Source: Algoriphagus iocasae
GTDB lineage: Bacteria; Bacteroidota; Bacteroidia; Cytophagales; Cyclobacteriaceae
Direction of reading: 5' to 3'
NCBI RefSeq assembly: GCF_014206875.1
Contig: NZ_JACIJO010000003.1
Location: forward strand, 660,066-724,065
DNA: 64,000 nucleotides
Under the pieces are notes generated by a model. That model saw nothing but the letters and a program-made list of their open reading frames with translations, was not told where the DNA came from and did no database searches. Below are positions 54,596 to 63,573 of this stretch, in pieces. Made by a program: the position numbers and the translations under genes. Numbering within the stretch: position 1 is the first letter of the stretch; each line of letters opens with the position of its first letter.

Positions 54596-56155
54596 ATGAA
54601 GCAAGTCCTATTCGCTGCACTTATTTTTCTCTTTTTTAGCTGTAATTCCAAGACTGAAAACACAGGCTCTGAACCTAAAAATGAGCTGATTCAACTACAA
54701 GTGATACCCGGAGAACTCCCAGATCCTTCTATCATCGAAGTGGATGGAATTTATTATGCCACAGGTTCGTCGAATGACTGGGAACCGCTGTATCCGATTT
54801 ATAAGTCTACCGATCTGGTAAATTGGATTTTTGTGAATTATGTTTTTGATGAAATTCCTGAATGGACAAGCTCCAGCTTTTGGGCACCCGAACTCTTCTA
54901 TAGAAAGGGTAAATTCTTTGTCTATTACACTGCGAAGAGGAAAGATGGAGTATCCGTGATTGGAGTAGCAAGTTCGAATGACATTGAATCCGGTTTTGAA
55001 GATCATGGTCAACTACTCGAGTGGGGAAATGAATCGATTGATGCTTTTGTGCTGGAGGAAGGAGACAAGTTATTTGTCAGTTGGAAAGCTTACGGGCTGA
55101 ATCCTGATAAGCCAATCACCCTGATGGGATCTCAACTTTCTGATGATGGACTTCAATTGCAGGGAGAAGCCTTTGAAATGCTGGTGGCCGATTCTGATAA
55201 TTGGGAAAAGGGAGGAATTGAAGGGCAATCCATTGTTGAGAAAGATGGGTTTCTGTACATGCTTTACTCTGGAAATGCCTGTTGCGGCGCTGGATGTGAT
55301 TATATGGTGGGTTTGGCTAGGGCAAAAAGTTTTGAAGGTCCGTGGGAGAAATTTTCTGGAAATCCAGTTTTGGTTGGAAATGATTCCTGGAAATGCCCCG
55401 GACATGGCACCGCCATTAAAACCGGAAATGAATGGTTTTACTTATACCACGCCTATTCGACGGATGGTTTTCCTTATATCGGTAGAAGCACTTTGCTAAG
55501 CCAAATGTTTTGGGATGAGGAGACAGGTTGGCCTTATTTCAAAGTAAGCAATGAGGTTTCAGAAACAGCCACTCTTAAGTCAACTATAAAAGATGATTTT
55601 TCATCGGAGAAGCTATCTCCCCATTGGCGATTTGATATACCTGCATATCAATTTGATGCAAGTTTAAAGGATGGGAAACTCCATCTGACCGAGAAAGAAA
55701 TAGATCCATCAAACCTTTCGGGGACCTTCTTAGGACTGAATCCTGAGTCAGCAGATTTTACGATCAGTACTAAAGTAGAAACTGGGAATGAGGCTTGGAA
55801 AGGTTTGGCAATTTATGCAACCCGAGATAAAAGTATGGGGATGGGAGTGGCAGAAAACCAATTGCTTTTGTGGAAAGTAAAAGATGGGAATTTGGAAGAG
55901 TTGAATAAAATTGAATTTGATAGCCAAGAAGAAGTTCTATTAAAAACGGAAGTTAATAATGGACATGAGGCTAAATTCTACTATAGTTTAGATGGACAGA
56001 ATTGGATAAACGTTCCCGATAAATTGGATCAAAAAGAAGAAGTAATTGGAGATCATCTGGATTTCTGGTCCTGGGGGATCAAAGCTGGTATTTATGTCGA
56101 GGGGAATGGAGATTCAAAAACAGGGATTTTTGATTTATTTGAAATAGGCTACTAA
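54596..56155 (+). CDS. Glycoside hydrolase family 43 lipoprotein with C-terminal beta-sandwich
   Basis: A 519-residue protein with lipoprotein signal (FLFFSCNSK). The catalytic propeller includes GELPDPSIIEVDGIYYATGSS (base D43), SSFWAPELFYRKGKFFVYYTA, SIDAFVLEEGDKLFVSW (D149) and GGIEGQSIVEKDGFLYMLYSG (acid E209); all three catalytic carboxylates are present. From about residue 330 a beta-sandwich like that of beta-xylosidase or arabinofuranosidase GH43 proteins follows (DDFSSEKLSPHWRFD ... SADFTISTKVE). It opens a carbohydrate-degrading run (GH43, GH20, GH9, deacetylase) on one strand. Confidence 0.92.
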   Translation: MKQVLFAALIFLFFSCNSKTENTGSEPKNELIQLQVIPGELPDPSIIEVDGIYYATGSSNDWEPLYPIYKSTDLVNWIFVNYVFDEIPEWTSSSFWAPELFYRKGKFFVYYTAKRKDGVSVIGVASSNDIESGFEDHGQLLEWGNESIDAFVLEEGDKLFVSWKAYGLNPDKPITLMGSQLSDDGLQLQGEAFEMLVADSDNWEKGGIEGQSIVEKDGFLYMLYSGNACCGAGCDYMVGLARAKSFEGPWEKFSGNPVLVGNDSWKCPGHGTAIKTGNEWFYLYHAYSTDGFPYIGRSTLLSQMFWDEETGWPYFKVSNEVSETATLKSTIKDDFSSEKLSPHWRFDIPAYQFDASLKDGKLHLTEKEIDPSNLSGTFLGLNPESADFTISTKVETGNEAWKGLAIYATRDKSMGMGVAENQLLLWKVKDGNLEELNKIEFDSQEEVLLKTEVNNGHEAKFYYSLDGQNWINVPDKLDQKEEVIGDHLDFWSWGIKAGIYVEGNGDSKTGIFDLFEIGY

Positions 56156-56167
56156 CATCATCAATAT

Positions 56168-56264
56168 CAGTCAACAGTCTCAGTCATCAGTCATCAGTCT
56201 TCAGTCTCACACTATCAGTCATCAGTTTTCAGACTCCCGTCTCCCGTCTCCTGTCTTCTGTCCC
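56168..56264 (+). repeat. Heptamer array, CAGTCNN type
   Basis: Fourteen consecutive units, 13 of 7 nt and one of 6 nt, starting CAGTCAA and passing through CAGTCAT and CAGTCTT to CCGTCTC and CTGTCCC. It lies in the gap between GH43 and GH20 genes, with the pyrimidine-rich strand on +, as in all other arrays here. Confidence 0.8.
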
Positions 56265-56342
56265 TTCAAACAAATCAAACAGTCCCTGTAGCAACATTAG
56301 GGGAAATCATAACATTTAAACAGGCATTTTCCCTTTCCTTCC

Positions 56343-56350
56343 TATCTTTG
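56343..56350 (+). promoter_or_regulatory. Putative Bacteroidota -7 box for the GH20 gene
   Basis: TATCTTTG fits TAnnTTTG and ends 23 bp before the TTG start codon, which would give a short leader. The -33 element is not clear. Confidence 0.4.
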
Positions 56351-56373
56351 AAGCCCATTTAGAATTAATTCCC

Positions 56374-58647
56374 TTGAAGTACCTCGTATTCCTATCCCTC
56401 GCATTTAGTCTGTTCTTTTCCTGTAACACTCCTCAGCAAAAAGAGATTTCTTTGGTTCCCATGCCTGCTGAAATGACTGTTAAATCTGGAGAATTTAAGC
56501 TGAGTTCATCCACCCAATTGGTGTTCAATTCAACTGAAGGCTTTGATCAGGAGGTTGACTTTTTTCAGGAGTTTATAAAGAGTCAGTTAGGGGAAGAACT
56601 AAGTCAGGAAGCCGGGAGCAATCAAATAGAACTTGTCAAATCAGAACAAATCCAAGGCTCTGAAGCTTATCATCTTTCTATTGATGGAGATAGGATTCTA
56701 TTGGAAGCGGCTGATTCAAAAGGGATTTTTTACGGTCTAATCACTCTTGAGCAATTGATTGTTTCCAATTCTGACAAGGGTCAAAATTCTGGAGAAATAA
56801 GCATTCCTGCTTTAGAAATCAAAGATCAGCCAAACTACGAATGGAGAGGTATGCATCTGGATGTTTCCCGTCATTTCTTTTCCATGGATTACCTGAAAAG
56901 GTATGTGGATTTATTGGCTCTATACAAGTTGAATAAGCTTCACCTTCATTTGACAGATGATCAAGGCTGGAGAATCGAAATCAAAAACTATCCGGAATTG
57001 ACGGAAAAAGGTGCTTGGCGGGAATTTAATGAACAAGATTCCATCTGTATAGAAAGGTCGAAAGAGGATCCTCGTTTTGCCATTGATCCTGAACATATTT
57101 ATGAAAGGGAGGGGAAGACCATTTATGGTGGTTTTTATTCTCAAGAGGAGTTGAAGGAATTTGTAAAATTTGCGAGCGCTAGGCATGTGGAGATCATTCC
57201 TGAAATCGATATGCCTGGTCATATGATGGCTGCGATTGATATTTTCCCGGAACTCACCTGCAATGGGCAGTCGGCTTGGGGAGATGTTTTTTCCACGCCA
57301 CTATGCCCAATTAATGAGGAGGTATACACTTTTGTGGAAAATATCTTGGCCGAAGTTATTGCCATTTTCCCATCAAAATACATCCATATCGGTGCTGATG
57401 AGGTGGATAAAAGCGACTGGAAAAAATCTGTAGCAGTCACCCAATTTATGGAGAAAGAGGGGATAGAAGATTATGAAGCTTTGCAAAGCTATTTTGTGAG
57501 TAGAGTAACAGATTACTTGAAAGATCAAGGTAAAGAAGTGATTGTCTGGGATGATGCGCTAGGAGGTGGAATTCCTTCGGATTTGAAAGTGATGTATTGG
57601 AGAAACTGGGTGGCTAATGTGCCGGAAAATACCGTAGCCAATGGGAATGAGTTAATAATCTCGGCAGGTAATCCTTTTTATTTTTCAAGTCCAAAGACCA
57701 AACTATTTAATATTTATACAAAAGAGCTAATCGGTTCGAAATTCCCTGATGATAAAAGGAATTTAATAAAAGGAATGCAGGCTTGCCTATGGACGGAGAC
57801 AATTCCTTCAGAGGCATTGGCAGATGCCAGGCTGTTTCCAAATGTATTGGTTTTGGCGGAGAGGTCTTGGTCTCCAGAATCTCAGCAAGATTGGAATTCC
57901 TTTAAAAAGAGGTTAAAACCGCAGTTGGCACATTTAGATCAACTTGGTATCAAATATGAATTTACACCAAGTAATGAGTTGGTGCCATTTATGAATGTTG
58001 ATGTGGAGAATAAACAGATCGGGATCAGTTTTGAAACAGATTTGATTGATCCGGTAATCTATTATACCACAGATGGAAGTATCCCAACTACCGAATCAAA
58101 CCTTTATCAAGGTGAATTTTTTGTGGAGGGTTCAGCCTCTATTGTCGCTGCAATTTTTGATGAAAATGGTGCTCAGGAGCCATTGTTGAAAAAGGAGGTA
58201 GATTACCATAAAGCCATTGGGAAACCGGTTGTGTATGAAAAACCTTGGAATCCATCTTATGCTGCTGGAGATGCAGGTTCCATGACAGATGGATATAGGG
58301 GAGGGGCCTCCTATGCTGATGGATATTGGCAGGGATTTACTTCCGATTTTGTGGTAATCGTGGATATGGAAGAAGTCACTAAATTAAATTCCTTTTCGGC
58401 AAAATTCATGCAGTTGAAAGGTCCAGGAGTATTTTTACCTGCCTCTGTGGAGGTTTGGCTTTCTGAGGATGGAGAGAATTTTGAGCAGGTATTGAATTTG
58501 GAAAATGATATTTCCCCAGAGGAAGAAAAGTTGACGATCAAGAATTTTGGAGGTTCCCTGGAAGGGAAATCCGCCCGATATATCAAGGTAAAAGCAAGCA
58601 ATACCCAACATGGATTTATGTTTGTGGATGAGTTGGTGGTTTATTGA
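56374..58647 (+). CDS. Beta-N-acetylhexosaminidase, family GH20
   Basis: A 757-residue lipoprotein (lipobox LFFSC) starting at TTG 56374; no ATG is available before the signal. A GH20b-type N-terminal domain (about 25-150) precedes the barrel with YEWRGMHLDVSRHFF, KLHLHLTDDQGWRIEI, PEIDMPGHMMAAI and the catalytic pair D342-E343 in YIHIGADEVDKSDW. The C-terminus adds a chitobiase-type domain (PVIYYTTDGSIPTTESNLY, about 560-620) and a discoidin-like domain (about 640-757). It removes terminal GlcNAc or GalNAc from glycans at the cell surface. With the nearby GH9 and deacetylase, chito-oligosaccharides are a plausible substrate (inference). Confidence 0.95.
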   Translation: MKYLVFLSLAFSLFFSCNTPQQKEISLVPMPAEMTVKSGEFKLSSSTQLVFNSTEGFDQEVDFFQEFIKSQLGEELSQEAGSNQIELVKSEQIQGSEAYHLSIDGDRILLEAADSKGIFYGLITLEQLIVSNSDKGQNSGEISIPALEIKDQPNYEWRGMHLDVSRHFFSMDYLKRYVDLLALYKLNKLHLHLTDDQGWRIEIKNYPELTEKGAWREFNEQDSICIERSKEDPRFAIDPEHIYEREGKTIYGGFYSQEELKEFVKFASARHVEIIPEIDMPGHMMAAIDIFPELTCNGQSAWGDVFSTPLCPINEEVYTFVENILAEVIAIFPSKYIHIGADEVDKSDWKKSVAVTQFMEKEGIEDYEALQSYFVSRVTDYLKDQGKEVIVWDDALGGGIPSDLKVMYWRNWVANVPENTVANGNELIISAGNPFYFSSPKTKLFNIYTKELIGSKFPDDKRNLIKGMQACLWTETIPSEALADARLFPNVLVLAERSWSPESQQDWNSFKKRLKPQLAHLDQLGIKYEFTPSNELVPFMNVDVENKQIGISFETDLIDPVIYYTTDGSIPTTESNLYQGEFFVEGSASIVAAIFDENGAQEPLLKKEVDYHKAIGKPVVYEKPWNPSYAAGDAGSMTDGYRGGASYADGYWQGFTSDFVVIVDMEEVTKLNSFSAKFMQLKGPGVFLPASVEVWLSEDGENFEQVLNLENDISPEEEKLTIKNFGGSLEGKSARYIKVKASNTQHGFMFVDELVVY

Positions 58648-58649
58648 TT

Positions 58650-61620
58650 AGCGATTTTCTTTCAACGGATGATATTCCAATGCAAGTTGTGTTCGTTTCC
58701 ATCTTGCTGGCAATGCTATTTTTGTTTCAATTGGCGATCTCGGGCCAGCGCTCGGGATTTATTTTGTTCTAGTTTTTACCAAGCTATGACCCCTCTGGGG
58801 TCCGGATTAATTACATAATTTACATCCAAGTCAAATTAATCACCCGTGCCGTAGGCATGATAGTTTGGTAAAATCATACTATAGCATAAATCCAAGTGCC
58901 GTAGGTACTTTCCTAAATCTTAGATTCCTAGTCAAAACAATAAAACCGATAAAATCCCCAGCCCCCTTTAAATTCGATCATCATCCAATCAGTAATTATG
59001 GTTTAAGGGGTATTAGATTCGTTTCCAAAAACCAACTTCTGTCTTCGGTCCCTAACCTTTCAGACTTCTGACCTACCTCCGGTTGGCAGGCTTCAGCTTT
59101 ATGACTTTTTTCCAACCTCCAACTTCCAACCTCCAACTTCCAACTCCCCATACTATTGATTACCAACTGATATCCCTTTCCATCTTGCTGGCAATGCGAT
59201 TTTAGTTTCAATAAGCGATCTCGGGCCAGCGCTTGGGATTTATTTTGTTCTAGGTTTTACCAAGCTATGACCCCTCTGGGGTCCGGATTAATTACATAAT
59301 TTACATCCAAGTCAAATTAATCACCCGTGCCGTAGGCATGATAGTTTGGTAAAATCCCACTATAGCGTACATCCAAGTGCCGTAGGTACGTTCCTATATC
59401 TTAGTTTCCTAGTCAAAACAATAAAACCAATAAAATCCCCTGCCACCTTTAAATTCGATCATCATCCAATCAGAGATTATGGTTTAAGGGGGATTAGATT
59501 CGTTTCCACAAACCAATTTCTGTCTTTGGTTCTTAACCTTACAGACTTCTGACCTACCTTCGGAAGGCAGGCTTCAGCTTTCTGACTTTTTTCCAACTTC
59601 CAACTTCCAACTCCCCATACTATTGATTACTAACTGATATCCTTTTTCATCTTGCTGGCAATGCGATTTTAGTTTCAATAAGCTATCTCGGGCCAGCGCT
59701 TGAGATTTATTGTGTACTATTTTTTTACCAAGCTATGACCCCTCTGGGGTCGGGATTAATTTCATGATTTAAATTCATGTCGATTTAATCACCCGTGCCT
59801 TAGGCATGATAGTTTGGTAATATCACACTATAGAGTAAATCCAAGTGCCGTAGGTACGTTCCTATATTTTAGTTTCCTAGTCAAAACAATAAAACCGATA
59901 AAATCCCCAGCCACCTTTAAATTCGAAAATCATCCAATCAGAGATTATGGTTTAAGAGGGAATAGATTCGTTTCCAAAAACCAACTTCTGTCTTCAGCCC
60001 CTTACCTTTCAGCTTTCTGACTTTTTTCCAAACTCCAACCTCCAACTCCCCATACTATTGATTACCAACTGATATCCCTTTCCATCTTGCTGGCAATGCG
60101 ATTTTAGTTTCAATAAGCGATCTCGGGCCAGCGCTTGGGATTTATTTTGTTCTAGGTTTTACCAAGCTATGACCCCTCTGGGGTCCGGATTAATTACATA
60201 ATTTACATCCAAGTCAAATTAATCACCCGTGCCGTAGGCATGATAGTTTGGTAAAATCATACTATAGCATAAATCCAAGTGCCGTAGGTACGTTCCTATA
60301 TTTTAGTTTCCTAGTCAAAACAATAAAACCGATAAAATCCCCAGCCACCTTTAAATTCGATCATCTTCCAATTAGAAATTATGGTTTAAGGGGGATTAGA
60401 TTCGTTTCCAAAAACCAACTTCTGTTTTCGGTCCCTAACCTTTCAGCTTTCTGGCCTACCTCCGGTAGGCAGGCTTCAGCTTTCTGACTTTTTTCCAACC
60501 TCCAACTTCCAACCTCCAACTTCCAACTCCCCATACTATTGATTACCAACTGATATCCTTTTTCATCTTGCTGGCAATGCGATTTTAGTTTCAATAAGCG
60601 ATCTCGGGCCAGCGCTTGGGATTTATTGTGTACTATTTTTTTACCAAGCTAAGACCCCTCTGGGGTCGGGATTAATTTCATAATTTACATCCAAGTCAAT
60701 TTTATCACCCGTGCCGTAGGCATGGTAGTTTGGTAAAATCACACTATAGAGTAAATCCAAGTGCCGTAGGTACGTTCCTATATTTTAGTTTCCTAGTCAA
60801 AACAATAAAACCGATAAAATCCCCTGCCACCTTTAAATTCGATCATCTTCCAATTAGAAATTATGGTTTAAGGGGGATTAGATTCGTTTCCAAAAACCAA
60901 CTTCTGTTTTAGGTCCCTAACCTTTCAGCTTTCTGACCTACCTCCGGTAGGCAGGCTTCAGCTTTCTGACTTTTTTCCAACCTCCAACTCCCCATACTAT
61001 TGATTACCAACTGATATCCCTTTCCATCTTGCTGGCAATGAGATTTTGGTTTCAATTGGCGATCTCGGGCCAGCGCTTGGGATTTATTGTGTGCTATTTT
61101 TTTACCAAGCTAAGACCCCTCTGGGGTCGGGATTAATTTCATAATTTACATCCAAGTCAATTTAATCACCCGTGCCGTAGGCATGGTAGTTTGGTAAAAT
61201 CACACGATAGAGTAAATCTAAGTGCCGTAGGTACGTTCCTATATTTTAGTTTCCTAGTCAAAACAATAAAACCGATAAAATCCCCTGCCACCTTTAAATT
61301 CGATCATCATCCAATCAGTAATTATGGTTTAAGGGGGATTGGATTCGTTTCCAAAAACCAACTTCTCAATTTAAACTCCCCATACTATTGATTACCAACT
61401 GATATCCTTTTTCATCTTGCTGGCAATGCGATTTTAGTTTCAATTGGCGATCTCGGGCCAGCGCTGATTTTTTTAGATAACATTTTACCCAGGGTTAAAA
61501 CCCTGGGCTATTAATTTTAAATGCCTTAAGCATTCGATCATCTTCCAATCAGTAATTATGGTTTAAGGGGGACTGGATTCGTTTCCATTAATAATTTTTC
61601 ATTGCTAATTCGAAATTTGA
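58650..61620 (+). repeat. Macro-satellite II: six tandem units plus a partial seventh
   Basis: The ATCTTGCTGG anchor recurs at 58701, 59182, 59649, 60084, 60565, 61026 and 61414 (periods 481, 467, 435, 481, 461 and 388 bp). Each unit has TTGCTGGC...GGGCCAGCGCT, an ACCCCTCTGGGGT hairpin, TGCCGTAGGCA and GTGCCGTAGGTAC motifs, a repeat C-like stretch (AATCCCC ... AAGGGGGATT), then CCAACTT/CCAACCT heptamers. The last copy swaps in the CCCAGGGTT/AACCCTGGG hairpin of the 27-28 kb subtype. Six related 60-79 codon frames recur in the units; I treat them as non-coding. Confidence 0.9.
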
Positions 61621-61785
61621 AAAAACCTCCAACTTCCAACCTCCAACTTCCCACTTTAACCTCTCCCTTTCTTCCAAATCTTATTTTTAGTTAAAATGAT
61701 TTTTAATACTCTCCTAAAAGATTATTTTAAATTCAATTTTCCTTAATCCAATCATTTCCTTTTTGATCACCCAAACGGCCATTCC

Positions 61786-63573
61786 ATGTTATTAACCAGG
61801 AAGATTTTATTTCTAATTTTTTTAAGTTTATTGGTTTTCGATTCCTTTGGACAAAGTGAATTAACTGAAGAAATACGGGTTAATCTGGCAGGATATCCAA
61901 AGGAAATGCCCAAAACAGCTTTGGTTCTCAGTAACTCCGAAGGTAAAAAGGAGGTGGATCTAAAAACTGAGGATGGGAAACTGGTAAAGAGATTTTCAGG
62001 AATTAAAATGGAAGAATCTTGGGAGCCTTTTTCTACCTACTATCAAATTGATTTTTCTGAAATTCAAGAGGTAGGGAATTATTACCTCGCAGTACCAGGA
62101 ACGGAAATTAAAAGCCCTGAATTTCAGATTGGTGCATTTCCGGCTTGGCAGGAGGATGTAGTTTCCTTCATCCGAACGCAGCGATGTGGATTTAATCCCT
62201 TGACAGAGGAATATTGCCATCAAGATGATGGATTAAGTTTTTTCGGAATTTGGCCGGATTCTACGAAAGTAGATGCTCGTGGAGGTTGGCATGATGCAGG
62301 AGATCAACTGAAATACCTGATCACTGGGAGTAATACCACTGCCAGATTATTGATGACATTTCAAATGCAACCCGAGTCCTTTATTGATGAGATGAATGAT
62401 ATGGGAATTCCGATGAAAAATGAGCTGCCTGATATTTTGGATGAGGCAAAATGGGGTTTGGATTGGATTCTGAAATTGCATCCTGGGCCCAATGAACTGT
62501 ATCATCAGGTGGCGGATGATAGAGATCATAGAGGATTTAAATTGCCCCATGAGGACAATGCTGATTATGGTTGGGGAGCTAATAGTTTTAGGCCAGTATA
62601 TTTTGCAACTGGGGAGCCACAGGGGCTTTCTCAGTATAAAAGTCAGGCAACTGGGATTTCCAATTTAGCAGGTAGGTCTGCGGCTACATTGGCTTTGGGC
62701 TATCAGGTATTTATCAGTTTTCCGGATTATCATGAATTTGCAGTTCAATGCTTAAAAGCTGCCAATGAACTCTACCTAATGGGGAAAAAACAGGAGGGTT
62801 ATCAGCAAGGAAATAGCTATAGCGCACCTTATCGGTATGAAGAAAACACTTGGGCTGATGATATGGAATGGGCTGCTGCTGAGTTGTTTAAAATCTCAAA
62901 GGAAAAGGAGTTTTTAGAAGATGCCAGAAGATACGCCTCTATAATTAAAGAATGGTCCTGGATGGAGCGGGACTCTGCAAGCCATTATGAAATGTATCCC
63001 TTTGTCAATATGGGGCATTATGCTCTTTGGCAAGTAGGGAAGGAGGAAGATAAAAAGAAGATGGTGGAGTATTTTGAACACAATCTGGAGCAAATTCAAA
63101 TGCGCGCTGATCAAAACCCTTACGGAGTGGGCCACTTATTTATTTGGTGTTCCAATAATTTGGCTGCGGCTGTTTCTACTCAAGCCATGCTTTATGAGCA
63201 AATGACAGGGTCCAAAAAATATAGATCTTTGATGATCAATCATGTCAACTGGCTGTTGGGATTAAACCCTTGGGGAACCAGCATGATAACAGGCTTGCCG
63301 GAGAATGCTGATTTTCCTTTGGACGTACATATGCCTTTTTGGAGGATTCTGAATGTTTCTGTCAAAGGCAGTTTGGTGGATGGCCCAATTTGGACAAGTA
63401 TACATGAAAATATGCTGGGAATAGAACTCTCCGAAGCTGATGAATATGCACACTTACAGCCCCCACATGTAAAATACATGGATGATTGGATGGATTATAG
63501 CACCAACGAACCCACGCTCGATGGCTCAGCAGAATTGTTGATGATTTTGACATATCTAAACCATGAGAAATAA
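61786..63573 (+). CDS. Glycoside hydrolase family 9 enzyme
   Basis: A 595-residue protein with signal peptide (..LVFDSFGQ), an Ig-like CelD_N domain (about 26-118, IRVNLAGYPKEMPKTALVL) and a GH9 barrel. The barrel has RTQRCGFNPLTEEYCHQDDG, DARGGWHDAGDQLKY (catalytic base region D170/D173), the late NHVNWLLGLNPWGTSMITG and STNEPTLDGSAELL (acid Glu). GH9 includes endoglucanases and exo-beta-glucosaminidases; the QRCG...CH..DG segment, the upstream GH20 and the downstream deacetylase make an amino-sugar substrate as likely as cellulose (inference). The next gene starts 11 bp before its end. Confidence 0.93.
   Translation: MLLTRKILFLIFLSLLVFDSFGQSELTEEIRVNLAGYPKEMPKTALVLSNSEGKKEVDLKTEDGKLVKRFSGIKMEESWEPFSTYYQIDFSEIQEVGNYYLAVPGTEIKSPEFQIGAFPAWQEDVVSFIRTQRCGFNPLTEEYCHQDDGLSFFGIWPDSTKVDARGGWHDAGDQLKYLITGSNTTARLLMTFQMQPESFIDEMNDMGIPMKNELPDILDEAKWGLDWILKLHPGPNELYHQVADDRDHRGFKLPHEDNADYGWGANSFRPVYFATGEPQGLSQYKSQATGISNLAGRSAATLALGYQVFISFPDYHEFAVQCLKAANELYLMGKKQEGYQQGNSYSAPYRYEENTWADDMEWAAAELFKISKEKEFLEDARRYASIIKEWSWMERDSASHYEMYPFVNMGHYALWQVGKEEDKKKMVEYFEHNLEQIQMRADQNPYGVGHLFIWCSNNLAAAVSTQAMLYEQMTGSKKYRSLMINHVNWLLGLNPWGTSMITGLPENADFPLDVHMPFWRILNVSVKGSLVDGPIWTSIHENMLGIELSEADEYAHLQPPHVKYMDDWMDYSTNEPTLDGSAELLMILTYLNHEK

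Noticed and set aside
58865..61391. Six related 60-79 codon frames (MVKSxYSINPSAVGTFL type)
   Set aside because: They recur because the macro-satellite recurs, start at TTG or similar, and cross hairpins and repeat C; no sign of coding constraint could be shown.
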